A DNA stretch of 64,000 bases from Diplosphaera chodatii. Lineage: Eukaryota > Chlorophyta > Trebouxiophyceae > Prasiolales > Stichococcaceae. The DNA is taken from the NCBI GenBank assembly GCA_032358165.1, contig JAALGY010000011.1, positions 1,726,001-1,790,000 on the forward strand, given 5' to 3'. Position numbers and translations under genes: made by a program. Numbering within the stretch: position 1 is the first letter of the stretch; each line of letters begins with the position of its first letter. The notes under the pieces were generated by a model. It saw nothing but the letters and a program-made list of their open reading frames with translations. It searched no databases and had not been told where the DNA came from. This document shows, piece by piece, positions 9,327-23,044 of this stretch.

Positions 9327-11995
9327 CTAGCCCTGCTGTTGTATCGCCCCAGTATCTTGCGCAGTCAGCTTTTGGTAACAGCGTTCAAGCTTGCTGATGA
9401 ATTGATCGACATCAGCCTCGGTAGTGCCCTGGGTGTCGAACAGAAACAGTCAGCAGTGGGCCTGATGGCTGGTTACAGCTACCGTGCTGCCAGGAGAGCA
9501 CCAATACATTGCGTGACAGCTTCATACACAGCTCGTGCAGCTGACGGAGACTTACCAAGGCTGCTGCTGCGGTCAGATAGGGCACAGGGTAGCTGCACAG
9601 AAAGCAGCAGGAAAGCTTCCAGCTGCCGTGACAGATACACTGGCAGCATGCTGGCATGGTATGACATGTGCACCTTTCCAGGGGGACCAGAACAAGCGAG
9701 AGCAACAGAGGTGATTGTCACCCGTCAATGTGGGCTCCATAGTCTGAAAAGCTGTGCCCAGCCACCTGCTGCCGGTTGCCAGGCGCCACTACCCTGGCGC
9801 CCGATACAGACCTGAAGGCCTCACCCCAACTGTCATTTCCATTGCCGCTGTGTGCGCTGTGCAGTTGCGGTCTCACTCTTCAAATCACACGGGATGCTGC
9901 ATTGCTGGGGGTGGGTGCACCTCTGAAAGAGCATTGAGCCCAGCAAGGAGGCGCTGCCGCCACCCGAAGCTACTGACTGGGAGCTGCTCTGCAGGCGCTG
10001 CAGGGTGACGCCGATGGAGATCGGGTTGCTGGACGTCTCCAGGACACGCTCTCCTGATCATGGGCAGGACCAGACGTGTCTGACTCTCATACGCGCCCTG
10101 ACCCATGTCTGAGCTGTCTGCAAGTGACTAGCATCTCACCATTGCGAGCTGCAAATGTCCGCAGCTTGGACAGCAGCACTGGAAACAGGACCTCGCGTCG
10201 CTGCAAAGCTTCCCGCCATCCTGCATGATACACAAGTCCAGGGCTGGCCACTGCCTGGCAGCTCTGCAGTATGCACTTGACTCTAGCATGCGTCACAATT
10301 CACGACACCACACCTGAGGCACCCCAGTGCAGAAGCGTCATGAGCAGGTCAAGGCTCGGCGATGCTGAGGCACGGCCCGGGTACACCCTGTTAACGGCCT
10401 CCACAAGGTACATGTTGCCGTGGGGTGCTGCCACCACCGCTCCGCCTACAGGCACCTGCCGCAAGAGACTCCAATGGTGACGTGCGCTGCCCTTCCAACC
10501 CGGGGGGTTATCACACCAGCACATGCCTTCACATGTGCTGCTGTCACACACACCATGAAGTTTTTGTCTGTGGACTGCACGATGGCGTCGACCCGGCCTT
10601 TGCGGCACGCCGCTGTTATGAGCTGGCACAGGGCCGCAGACTGGACCCCGTACGCATTGTTGACGATGTGAGCAATGCCGTGCTCTTTGCACAGCTTGGC
10701 CTGCAGGTGGAGCGAGTCGAACTTGGCCATGCCACTTCACCTGCGCCTGATGGACCTAGGAGAAGGCATGGTGCGCACCACATTGATGAGCTTGTCGGGG
10801 CCGCGCGGTGCAAAGCAGCTGGTGGTCGTCACAACTGCTGCAATGCTGGCGGCACCAAGGCGCATGACCTCAGCCTCCAGCGCCGTAAGGTCGGTGCACA
10901 CCTGAGCAGAGAGCAGCAGAACACCAGCATCAACGACAAGCCGTTCCCTGAGGTTGCTCGGGTGACGTACGTGTGGCGTTTCCACCTCACAAGGTGCTGC
11001 TGCATCTGGCCTACCTCATCGCCTTCCAGTCGGTTGGCAACCGGGACAGCGTCAAAGCCGGCCGAGACAACAGCCTTCAGGCAGGTTTTCTGATCCACAC
11101 GCGGCCAGAGCACATGCCTGAGGAGTGAAACCGCATCATTTGTCTTTGTGATGAGACAAGTCTGACAGCGAACGGGCATCCATGCGTGCTGTAGGACCCA
11201 CCTACCTTGCATCTGAATCCGGTAGTGTTGTTCGCAATGCAAGTAGCGTCAGCGTTATCGCCATGCCAGTGGCGACCGGCAGTACCGCCACGGTGCCCAC
11301 CTGAGAAGGCATTGCCCTGTTGACACTCTGACGCACATAGGTGCATTGCGCCCAATTGCGCCCCACAGTCTAATCAGTGTGAGTGGCATGACGTGTACTT
11401 GACAGCACCTCTGGAAGACCTGCGAGCCGCAGGGCATCCGCCGCGAGCAGGCAGCATAGCCGCTGCAGCAGCGATGACCCGGCCGCCTGCACTGATGCAG
11501 CACAATGCCATGTCGCCGCATGTTATACGGCCGCAACGTCTGTGACATGTCCTCTTCAAGTGCTGTCACACGCCGACGGTGGAAACCTTGGGCTGTGGCG
11601 CCGCGACATTTCCAGACCGGCCGATGCCGTGCGCCAGACCATAGTGCCGTGCAGCCACGAGCGGACAGGCGACTCGAGCCTCCCGCTCCCCAACGCCGGC
11701 ACCGCCCAAAAAGTTGTTGGAGTCCATTGCTGCCGCATCCTGATGTGTGGTGGCAAATGCATTTCAGGCGTGTTATAAAAAGCGAGATGCATATGATGTG
11801 TAAGAGCGCAACTCGGTCGTTTGGAGGTTGACCTGCCTGCAGCAGGCGCTCAATGCTGGCGGCGTCCCAACCGTGCGCGGGAAGGCGGCGCTCTGACAGC
11901 AATGATGTGACCTGTTTCTGCCGCCTGGCAAGTGCCTCGCAGCCCTGCTGAGCATAATTGTCTGGGACCAAACCCCTCATGAGGCCCGGGTCCAT
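9327..11995 (-). CDS. SEPSECS: O-phosphoseryl-tRNA(Sec) selenium transferase (SepSecS)
   Basis: PLP enzyme that converts phosphoseryl-tRNA(Sec) to selenocysteinyl-tRNA(Sec), the last step of eukaryotic Sec synthesis. Its presence implies that the alga makes selenoproteins. It is spread over roughly ten exons. The start [20 protein letters not shown] matches the family N-terminus. Next come [16 protein letters not shown] and HGIGRSGNV (the phosphate/PLP loop) and [37 protein letters not shown]-like and [11 protein letters not shown] follow. The Schiff-base Lys lies in QSTDKNFM, and [18 protein letters not shown] comes after it. The C-terminus ([17 protein letters not shown], then [16 protein letters not shown]) is complete, with a TAG at 9327-9329. 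I see no break in any conserved block. The gene is convergent with the mTERF-like gene. Confidence 0.93.
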
Positions 11996-12701
11996 GTTGC
12001 ATTGCCAGTGCCACGCGGTCGATGCCCTTCTGATTGCACCGTGCGCTGAGTTGCACGCGGCGTGCACTATATGCTACAAGAGGCGGCCGCAGTGTAGCTG
12101 CCAGCTTCGATCGCGTGGCGTGACAGATGCCAGGTGATAGTGCCGGGCAATTTTGGCTGTCATCTCTGCTTGCGATGATCACATGTGCGGCAGTGTTCTG
12201 ATACCGTCTGCAGCTGCATGTCGGTACTCACTGTGCATGTACATGCGATGTGATTGATGTGATGTCACAAGTGGACAAATTGGGAAGTCCTTGAACAGCA
12301 GCAGAGGGGCATAGAGGCCGTGTACACCCTGAGCCTGGTGTACATTACTGAGCGCGGCGGAGGTGACATTGGGGAGGTCCGTGGACATGTGACGACAGCA
12401 CGGCACCCTCTGGCAACGGTTGGTCATGTCGTTCGAGATGCATTGCTTCATCACACGTCACTCAGTTTCTTCACCACCAAGATGACAGGGGTTCATATGC
12501 TCGTACCACACGATATGCCTCTGCACTTGCAGATGCCGGTGTGAGGGCAGTGACCACGGGAGCATTGGACGGCTGCAGAATGCCTCATGTGCAGACCCGA
12601 AACAATGGCACACCTCAAACTGCTGATCAGTCCGATAGCACCAGACCCACAGCTCTGTGATCCTGCCCACCCCAAACAAGCTTTGCGCTGCTGTGAGGCA
12701 C
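11996..12701. other. Intergenic region clathrin 3' end / SepSecS promoter
   Basis: Both flanking genes are on the minus strand, so this should contain the clathrin 3' UTR and the SepSecS promoter. Open frames here show no family similarity. Confidence 0.45.
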
Positions 12702-15700
12702 TCAGAACTGCTGCTGGAAGCCGTAGCCAGGCGGTGGCTGTGGTGCGCCGTACCCTGGTGGCGGCGGAGCACCGTAGCCCGGCGGCGGCGGCCCGTACTG
12801 CCCACCGTCTGATCAACAAACAGACCCAGTTGGCAGCAGCCGCGCTGGTACCGATACAACATCTTTGCTGTAGGCCATAACCAGGATGCAGGTGTGGCGT
12901 CACTGAGCTTGCAGGTCTGGTAGCGCTGCTGCAGCAATACCTGGCGGGCCTCCTGGATGGCCGGGGCCCTGCGTGAGCATGAGGGGCGCCAAGCCCAAGT
13001 GCGCATTGTTCTGCGCTGCGTTGGCCTTGTTGGCCTCGTCTGCTGCCTTCCGCGCCTCCAGCATCTCCTGCAACACATGCTCAGGGGAGGATCAGTCTAG
13101 CGAACAAGCAGATGGACAACAGATCACGAGGAGGCCCATATCACGGTGCGACAAGCATCGGCGGCAATGGTGGTCCTGACTGCCCCGCACCTTGCGGTCT
13201 GCCATCAAGAGGTCGACGCTGGTGGAGTATTGCCGCAGGAACTGGATCAGGTACGGGAACACGAAGTCCATGAGGCCATGCAGCCAGGCCACCTGTGACA
13301 GCAGCACATGACCTGATGACAGCAGTGGCGCACCCCCCAGGTGGGGACCTGCACAGTGCGCTCGCAGCCACCGCGCAACCAGGCTTCCGGCATGCATGTG
13401 GGTGCCGAGAAGGTGCCCACCGGGTTCAGCCAGCACAGAAGTCAGCGCACCTCGAGAGCGACGTCGGGCTGGATGAGGTCGTAGCATGTGAAGAGCATGG
13501 CCGCAAAGGCCTCCTTCTCGTCTGCATCCACGAAGAAGTGCAGCAGCTCCTCGGCAATGGACTTGTCCTCGCTCTGCGCTGTTGTTTCCATTGCATCCTG
13601 CAACACACAGCACACACACAATCGCAAGTGGATGACGTCTGATATTTGGAAGGCAGCAACTCCCTACAGTTGACTCGCAGCATCCTGTGGCGCATCCGCA
13701 TGAACATCACATGAGAGGAACGCTCGGTCAGCATCCAAGCCCACAGGTCAAAGCAGCCAGCACACCTTGTACAGCCGGTCCTGCTTAGCCAGGTCCACAG
13801 CCTTGCGCCACCGCAAGTTCTTCTTGTAGATGAGTGCAGCGATGCGGCGGAACTCCATGAGGTCGTGCTTCTCCAACTTCGCGGCCAGCGACAGCTGGTC
13901 GAAGTTGTCGTACGTCGTCACGCTCTCGCGCAGCGCCTGTTTTTGGGATGAGCCCGTGCAGTCAGCTGCAACGGACGTGGTTCTGGCATTGGGGCATGAT
14001 CAAGTGGAGCTATGTGAAAGCTTCTGCAGGGCAGTGGTGGCCAGGCGTGGCCCCTGCGCCAGCGAGGCGGCGCACTGGGTGCGGGGGGGCCGCACACCTC
14101 AAAGTTGTCCTCCTCCACCAGCAGCTCGTTGACGGCCTCGTTGACGGCTGCCAGGTTGCTCTTCTGCACGCTGAGCAGGTAGTCCTTGACCAGCGGCAGG
14201 TTGTCCGCCTTGCGCAGCAGGTGCACCACGCGCGTGTGGTCCACCCGCGACTCCAGCACCTGCACACGCCCACACGGCCGTCTGGCACCCAGCCAAGCAG
14301 CGTGCAGTGCGCTCAGGTTGTGCACGGCCGGGACACACTATGGACACACTACAGACACACGCACATCTGGGTGGCCACGGAGGAAGGCTCATGTCACACT
14401 GAGTATGCAGTCGGCAGGGCGGCATGGGCCGCACCTTGAGCATGTCCACCAGCAGCGAGGGGTGCGCCGACAGATAGAAGGAGATCGCCTTGTAGTACAC
14501 CTCCACGTTGGACACCTGCGTTCAAGATGCTCACCCATGGATGTGAGTGCCGTCAGCCGCATCGTGCTGGGCAGACTGCTACAGCGCCCAAGTGCAGCCC
14601 AGAGTCCCATGGAGAGTCACCTTGACAAGGACGTCCTTGAAGTGGGTGTGCTCCCACGCCGTGGGCGAGTGCGCAATCATGATGAGGGCTGCATTGTCAT
14701 ACTCATCGTACTGCACGTACAGGAACACCAGCTCCGCCCAGTGGTTGTACTCCTCGCACACCTGCGCAGCACCACATGCGATGTCAGCAGGGTGCATGAC
14801 CAGCGTCCCTCTGCTGTCTTGCACAGCAATTGGGGCCGGCTCAAGGCTTCAGCAGCCGCTCATTGCAGCTCGCATTGGGCAGCAAAGACGGGGCACATAG
14901 TCCAGGAGGCACTTCAGTGTTGACGCACCCGGATGAGGCGCGGGATGTTGATGCGTGCGCTGAACAGCTTCAGGTGCTCCATCAGCTTCTCCGGCTTGTA
15001 CTTGGCATACAGGATGCCGAGCTCTGCGCAGACAAGGCATTTGGTCTCAAACGAGCAGCATGCTGAGAGACGACGTGCGCCACGGCTCAGTGGGAAGCCC
15101 AGAGCGACTTAGCACCCGGCATACCCAGTCCCAAGCCCTGAACCCAGCAAGCAACACCTGGACGCACCTGTGAAAATGCCCATGTGGGCGCGCTCCAGAC
15201 CGATGCCAGACTCCATCATGGTGATGAGCTGGTCGAAGAAGCCGCGGCGTTGGTAGAAGTCCGACACCTCCTCCAGATCATCCGCGTTGATGATGATGTT
15301 GAGGCCGCACAGCTGCGCCAGCCGGAACTCGCCCTCCTCCACGCACGCATAGCACACCTGCATGCCCGGACAGGCTCGTGAGCGGTGGGACCTTTGCAAG
15401 CACGACGGGTGGACGGGTTTGGGCAGGCCTTGAAGTCAGCATGCACAGAGAATCATGGCTCCAGAGAGCAGCAAGAAGGTGTGAGAATGCACGCACACAG
15501 AGCACAAAGCAATGTTCGGAGGCAGAGCACACCTCCTTCCATGTGCGGGGGCTGTTGGCCTTGCGCGCCGCATCCACCGCCTGCTGGAAGTGATGCAGCC
15601 GCACCAGTGTGCTGGCCAGGCGACCCCAGTTCGGGATGTGCACGAAGATGATACGTGCAGCCTCATACAGCTGTGCATCAAAGCACCTGCGCAAGGACAA

Positions 15701-18700
15701 GCATATGAGAGCGTGACCAGCTGCAGGGTGAGGACACGCTGGCTGTCGCAGCGGTGTAAGCTGTCGCGTCGCATTCAGCAGGTGCACGAGCAGCGTCTTG
15801 CAACAGCTGCATTGCTTCCAGCCTGTGCATGAGGAAACGCTGGCCAACCGTCGTACCGGTCGCCAGCCGTCTGGAGGTTGGCCTGCTGGGCGCCAGAGAT
15901 GAACTCCTCCAGTGGGCCCAGCTGGTTTGTCTTCGCGTACGCAAAGACGAGCTCGCTGTCCACCTTGCTGTCCTTGATCTTCTTGCGCACCATGAGCAGG
16001 AACTTGACCAGCTCGTCATATGTGTCCGCCTCTGCCGACTTGGCAATGACCTCTGTGTGCCTGCAGGGATGGGTGACCAACTGCGTGTTTTGTATGCCTG
16101 CCTGCCTGCATGGTAACGAACATGTTTCTGCTGCCATTTCTTGCGCAAAACCGCTGCTAGCATGACGGAAGCACTCTTGCCTGGAGGAGTCGTTGGCCCG
16201 CAGATAGCACTCAATGGCATCTGCCACGTTGTTGTGCTCCAGCTGTGAGTGGCCCAGTTCAGACCACACCTCTGGCTCGTCCACCTGTGCGGTGCATGTG
16301 CACAGCATTGAGAGCAGGAAGCTGCAGGGGACACGCAAGTGCAGTCTGTCGCCTGGCGGCCGGGAGTGCGTCACAGCCTCCCCCCTACCTTGGAGGCATA
16401 CTCGTGGGCGCGGTCCAGGTCCTGGACGTGCTCGAGCAGCACCTTGATGGCCAGCACCTGCGCACATGGACATGCGGTCGGCACAGCAGTTCACCTGGCG
16501 CAAGGTCGATTCCACCAAGAAGCACAGCAAGGCTGACACACACTCAAAATGTGGCGACGAGCTGGAGTGTCAGTGGTGGCGGCACACCTGCAGGCCAAAC
16601 TTCTTGTAGATCTCGAAGGCCTCTTCGAACATCTCGTAGCCGACGGCGATCTCGCCGACTGCTGGGCCATCGAAGTTGTCGAGCCGGTGGATGTAGTCCT
16701 TCACCCGCGACTTGTCCGACTTGATGGCAGTGATGATCAGCAGGTTCTGCAGGGAGGGGTCTGCCGTCAGCCACGAGGACGCACGACCAAAGTAAGTCAG
16801 CAGCAACGCCCGTGCAGCACGGCGCTGGACGCAGCAGAGCACCACCCCACAGCAGCGCTGACCTGTAGGTTGTGGTTGTTAGAGAAGGATGATGTCTGCA
16901 GCACGATCTTCTCCAGCAGCTCAATGAGCTCGGCCTGAAGGTTGGCTGCCATGAACGCCTTCACCGCCACGGACACCTGCTCTGGGTTCTTGCTCTCTGG
17001 CAGCGCAGTCGAAACCACCTGTGCAGTCAAACTTCAGGGTTGCACCTCAGACAGCAGGGATCGCCGCCTCCGTCTTGCAGTCAGATGCAGCTGACAACTG
17101 ATGCAAGCATTTTGCAACAAAGGCAGTCTTGGTGGCAGCCCACACCTGGTCGATATGCTGGCGTCGGTAGCGGTTGTCATCGCTGAGAACCTTGGCCCAC
17201 AGGCCCGGGTCCTGGCGCTCTGCCACATACCGGGCCTGCAGCTTGAACAGCGAGTTCCTGCGCAGCAGGGTCGCACTTGAACTCTGGGAACATGAGGCTG
17301 AGACATGCGCGGCTGAATCATGTGTCCGCAGCTGAGTGGTTCTTCCATGCAGTGCAAGCGACAGCCAGCAACACCCGAATGTGTCACCACAACAGAGCAG
17401 CGCACCGGTTCGTGCAGTCAATGAGCGCATCGTCACACTGCCCGCGTTTGTAGGCAACGCAGGCGAGGTGCGGGTCACGCTTCTCTGCATACTTGCCGAC
17501 GACAAGGCTGTCATAGAAGGGGTTGGTCGTCAGGAAGTGCTCTGGATTGTTTTGCGAGTCGATGATGATCTTGCCCAGCGCATTGTGCACGTGCGGGTCC
17601 TGCAGAGTCGCGGGAATGCACGTCATGCCATCATCGGCAACCGTCCTGCAAGCATCCAGCATGCTCCTCGAAAAGGGCACACTGCAGCAGGCCGCCAGTC
17701 AGGCACGCAACACACCTGGCTGCCCTCCGAGACGAGGTGCTCCAGGAAGGGCGACAGCAGCTTGAGCCGGTTGCGCTTCTCAACCTCTGCGCAGAGCCGC
17801 TCTACAGGGATGAGCGACCGCACGCTCAGGATGAGGTTGTTGACGAAGTCGTCTGGCGCCTCTGCATCCAGCAGCGCGCCCACCACCTCTGGGGCGCGCG
17901 CCGGGTTCACCTGCCAAGCTCACGCGGACCGCAGTGTCGGAGGACAGGCCGTGCTTGCTACATTGCCACATTCAGTTTTCATCCGGTCTGAATGCAGAAG
18001 GTGACCAATCTTCACCTTTTGGACATAGCCCTCAATGTACCGCAGCATGTTGTTGGTGTATAAATACTGTGTGAGGTCCCCGACCATGTCGAAGCGGTCG
18101 CAGACATTGATCAGTGGCCTGCATCAGGCCAGTCAGCACCCCTGGGACCGAGATATTGCTGGCATTGAAGCAACACGGCACATGTCCGCAGCCTGTGCCA
18201 TGGTCGCCAGCATCGCACAGGTGCAGCGCACCGGGCATCGGGCAGCTTGGCATCCATCAGGAAGTCGCGGGTGCGCTCAGGTGGGTAGAAGTTCGACTCG
18301 CGTGTCACACGCTCCACTTCCTTGATCTGCTGCGTCTTTGCTGCGGCCTCAATGTACTTGTAATGCACCTGCAGAAATGACAATGGAAAGTGTGAGTCAC
18401 TGCTTCGTGACATGTCGCAGGCTCAGCACTGGGCATGCGCCGGCTTGCTGTAGGGTATCACAAACGTGAGGAGCACACACGTATGTAAACCCACACCTCT
18501 GGGTCCTCGGAGAAGGCCAGGTAGGCGCCCAAATAGTAATACAGGCCGTTGTAGGAGTTGACGCCCTCCAGCAGTGCAATGATCTTGTCCGCACCCAGCT
18601 GCTCGGTGTACTCCTTTGCGATTTGCACCACGAGCTGCAGGTTCTGCGCCATGTTGCTGGCCAGCAGCTCCTGCAACGATCAGGTGGCAGCACCTCAGCA

Positions 18701-21700
18701 CCAAGTCGGCTCTTGTTGGCTGCAGGCACCTAGCAAAGACAGCCTGAGCGGCGACATCTGCAGCTGGGGCTGACCTTGAGGCACTCCAATGCCCATTCAG
18801 CAGACAAAGAGCCAAAGAACTCGATCAGCTGCTGCGGGTCCATTGCATGCGTGTTGACGATCACACGCTTAATGTCCTGCATATGGCACAGCAATGAAGG
18901 TGTGGCATGCTTGTTTGGCATGCTGCGCAACAAACACGTAGTCATGGCACCCACAGAGCAAATCGGCTGTGGGGACATGTTGTCGCTTGGCCTGCCCGGA
19001 GCTGGCCCATTGTGACGAGCAAAACTCGCCTTCAGGTCCGTGTAGTGGCGCAGAGCACGCATGTACAGACCAGCCTTTTCTGACAGCTGCGCAATGCGCG
19101 GCCGGTCATAGTGGTGCAGCGTCTCGTTTGCCAGTATTGCATCCGCAACTTGCGGGTTGGTCACCAGGTTGATCTCCAGCAGCTGCAGAGTGCGAGTGCA
19201 CACGGTATTAGCAGATTGCTGCTGTATTGCAGCACTCTGCGCACGCATACAGCCCCATTAGATGTGCTGAGATGCAGAAAGCCGAACTCATAGCAGCATG
19301 CACCTTGGTCTGCAGCATTGCATGCTCAGGCTTGTCATCCTGCAGCGCGTCCAGCAGGAATGCTGTCGCCTCCCGCACAGCATTGCGCTGCGGTGCAGGT
19401 GCAGCCAAGAGTCAGCCGGGGATCTGGGCGTGTCATTGTCAGCGGACTTGATTGGTGCAACAGATGAGCAGTGGAAACATCATAGCGATGGCTGCTGACC
19501 TGCAGGAACAGGTCTGTCATGGTGTTCAAGTCGATGGGAGGCCCAGGCTGCTTGGCCACCATCTTGGCCAGGTTCACGGCGGCCTCAGGGTTGTCCATCA
19601 TCATACGCTGCATGAGGTACAGGTAGTCTGGCTTGTAGCCATTGGCTGTGCTGTATGTGACCATGTTCTCGAAGTCACCTTGAGCGGCATAGCCTGCATG
19701 CACATGAAAACCTTGTCACAAACCAGCAGGGTCATCTTGACATCATCACCGCAAGCAGATGACGCCAATGACGCCAATCTGTGGAATGGCGGAGGCACTG
19801 AACATGGGCGCATAGCATGAGATCCTGGCAATGCACGAACAGTTGATCCAACGCACCCTCCACGACTTTGACAGTTGCGCCGGTGGACTGATAGCATGCC
19901 AGTGCCGTGGCACTGTCCCCTGCGCCCTTGAAAAGGTCGCCCAGCTGCTCTGATGGCGACAACTGCAACAGCGGGCAATGCACGTCAGGATATGTGTGCA
20001 AAATCACCGGTGAAAGATGCAATGTGTCTGCAAGGCTGGCGGGAGATGCGCTGGCAACGCTGGCCGGTAGGTGCCCCACCTTGCCCTCCTTGAACCAGCC
20101 GTCCAGCAAGTGCTTCTTGTTCTGGCCAATGACCAGGCGTGACAGCTCCACAGACTCGAACTGATTCAGCTGGCCCTTCTGCAGCAGAGTGCCAAAGTAC
20201 ACCAGCAGCGGGTTGGTTTGCCCAGGCTGCGCGGGAACCTGCTTGAAACGCTCAATGGTCTCCTTGGTGCGCAGCGTGCCCTGCGCAGCAGAAACGGTTG
20301 CACACCAGTAAGGTCAGAACCGTCTGAAAACGAGTGATTGACTTCAGAAACGATGACGACAGCAGCGTCGCAGCGCAGCATGCAGAGGGTGCCCACCCAC
20401 CTGCGGCGAGGCTGCAGCGGCTTCAGCAGCCTCCTTGAACGAGCCCTGGTTGAAGAGGCGTTCAAAGTTCTGGGCGACCAGCGGCTCTGCGCCGGGCAGG
20501 TTGCCGCGGCCGGCGAGCGTCAGTGCCAGCTCCAGGTTGCCCAGCTGCTGGCTGACGAATGGCACCATGGTCGCTTCGTTGACGGTCGCCAGCAACACCT
20601 GCCCACGCCTGCAGATGGGGCGCCACAGTCGGCATCGGCACAGCACTCCACCTCAGTGGGGTAGCCAGTCCAAAACGCCCTGACCAAGACTTGCGCGCTA
20701 CCTGTTGATGGCGTAGAATCCACCAGTGGATGGGGAGTTGACTGTCAGGAAGATGGGATCAGGTGAGATGCGGTTGCGGTACACCGCGGTCGCCGTCTCC
20801 AGATCGTACACAAAGAGCAGGCCCAGCTTGGTGATGACGTATACTAAGCCATACTTGGCGCTGATTTGCATAGCCACTGGAAAGTCGTCCGCAAACTCTG
20901 GTGGGAAGAAGAGCTCTGCGTTCTTCTTCAGTGGCGGTGTGCCTGCAGCAGCGCAACTTTGGCAATCGGTGTCTTTCTGCACCTGACGTGGCACGCAACT
21001 CGGAGCTGTATAAAAGGCAGGATGACAGGTTGCCACCAGCCACGTCACCAACCTGCTGGGGCGCCCAGCTCGATGACGTGCAGCTTGGATGTGAGCGTGC
21101 CATTGTTGAACGTCTTCTGCGCAAAGGAGATCACAGTGCTGGGCGCCGCCCGCCCAGGCACCTTCACGGTGGAGAACGCCGCGGCATGCGCCTCGAGCGC
21201 CTGCGACCGCTTCTGATCCACCGAGTACAGCTGCATGAACCCCTTGACGAGCTGCGGCCTGGAGCAGGGCAGGCAGCAGGTGTCAGCTGGCCGCATGAGT
21301 GTCAGCCATGGCAGCGGCGGGGGCCACTGCCACCCAGCCAGGCGTCAGGCGTGTCTGGCAAGCTCCTGTCAGTGCACCGCTCAGTGAGCATGTTTGGCTT
21401 ATCGAAACGCACTTCTCGGGGGCGCCAGGCGCAATGCCGATGAGCACAGACCACTTCTCCTCTGGGTCAACACGGTAGTTGATGATCTGGGTGCCCTCCA
21501 GGTTTGCGGTGCGGTCAAACACCTTGGCCGGGTCCGATGATCCCTGCATGTGAGGAGTCACAGTCCTGCATGAGCCTCCTCTCATAATTCGTGGTGGATG
21601 GCGGTATCAGCAGGCACCTGTCCCATGCAAGTGCAGGCTGCAATGTGGGCATGCATGGCAGCCAGGAGCAGCATCGACTCACGTTCATATCCCAGTGGTA

Positions 21701-22420
21701 CACGGCGCTGCCTGTTACCAAGCCCAGCTTGGTGTCGGAGATCCACTTCCAGAAGACAACCTGCTCTGGGATGAGCACCGACTTGAGCTTTTGCTTGGCC
21801 TCCAGATTGAAGATCTGCAAGTTGTCGCCGCTGCCCGCCGTGCTGGCCGCCTTGAGCGCAATGATCTTGGACACGGGGTTCATGATCGCCGAATCCGCAG
21901 TGATGGGCCTCTTCATGGGCGATGCCGGGTTGGCGAGGTCCACGATGATGACGGAATTCGCTGCGCCCGTCTCACGCACGCAGATGCTCTTCTCCGACTC
22001 CATCGTGACGTTGGTGAACGTGACATTTTGCGGACTAACGCCCACCTCCGTCAGCTGCACCCAGAGGACAGACATCATGCATGAGCCTGGCTGATGTTAT
22101 TTCTGCCAGTGATCCTCCGTCCGCGTATCAGCTGCAGCGGCCCAACGGTGCTGTGCTTCACAGTGTGTCCCGTGCTGCAGCCAGTTTTGAGTTGCAGCAG
22201 GCAGCAATAGCACAGCTGTGCATGGTTCGATCAGCATGATGTGTTCTGAGATGTTGGTTTTGGTGTTGGCCACAGCCACTCCGAGCCCGTGACGCAATCG
22301 GCAGAGCGTTCAGACACAGCATCAGCAGTGTGTGGCCTAACATGGTGGAGGGCTGGCAAGCCATGCAGCACGCACCGACAATGACTGTGCCAACTTGATG
22401 GGGGCGGTCGTTGCCGCCAT
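12702..22420 (-). CDS. CHC: Clathrin heavy chain
   Basis: Triskelion-forming coat protein for endocytosis and trans-Golgi/endosomal traffic. It is spread over about 30 short exons, the longest gene here by span. Exon 1 (from 22420) reads [15 protein letters not shown] and splices to [16 protein letters not shown]. The N-terminal beta-propeller follows ([23 protein letters not shown], [22 protein letters not shown], and [20 protein letters not shown]). The linker and the CHC repeats continue (for example [52 protein letters not shown]). The C-terminal part includes [39 protein letters not shown] and [15 protein letters not shown]. The protein ends with a Pro/Gly/Tyr tail containing three GYG units (PPPPGYG) and QQQF, stop at 12702-12704. 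It looks intact, with a full-length family order of blocks. Confidence 0.95.
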
Positions 22421-23044
22421 GGCGACAAGGTGCGCCTCCGGACGCTCGAGGCTTGCTTCTTAGCAGCCTCGCAGGCGGCTGCAACCCTGCCAATCCGCAC
22501 TCTCTGGTCAACCTTGGTGCTGCCCCGTGGCAATCAGATCGCAGCGAATGTGATGTCCCTGCCGAACTGACGTATTCTCAGTAAAGCCCGTGCGGCTCCG
22601 CACGCAGCATCACCCTGCTAGCAAGCTGCGTGTCGCAATCTCTCAGCATGTTATGCGGCACACGCAATGAAACTCAAGGCTTCCCCCTGACAGTCATGAG
22701 AGTCCAAGTGCTCGGTTGCTCATGACAAACCAGCCGGGGCAGTCCGGCAGTGACACTGTGGCAGCAACTTGACTTGGAGCATTGCAGCGCAACGTGTTGA
22801 GCGCATCCGTCAGGCTTGTGACACAGAGAGTCCGGCGCGGTTGTGCGCAGGGAGTACAGAGGACTGAACGTTGGATCCTTCACACAATCCACTGTGATTT
22901 TCGAAGAGTTTGCCCTGCTTCAGCTCATATAAACACCCCAGTCGCCAACACAGCTGCAGAGCTGGCATTGCGCTGATGGGCAGACATATTGCGCTGGCGT
23001 AGTCCCGCCACTGCTGGTGGCGCAAGTCATCAGCACGGCTTTGC
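22421..23044. promoter_or_regulatory. Divergent promoter clathrin heavy chain / MOB1
   Basis: About 620 bases separate opposite-facing start codons. A TATAAA on the plus strand at 22928-22933 sits 117 bases before the MOB1 ATG, a sensible core-promoter distance. No exon is recognisable. Confidence 0.5.
22928..22933 (+). promoter_or_regulatory. TATA-like box of MOB1
   Basis: TATAAA lies 117 bases upstream of the MOB1 start codon on the same strand. Confidence 0.4.

Noticed and set aside
10616..10813. Separate ORFs within the SepSecS region, both strands
   Set aside because: The family alignment assigns the real exons; these are other-frame shadows.
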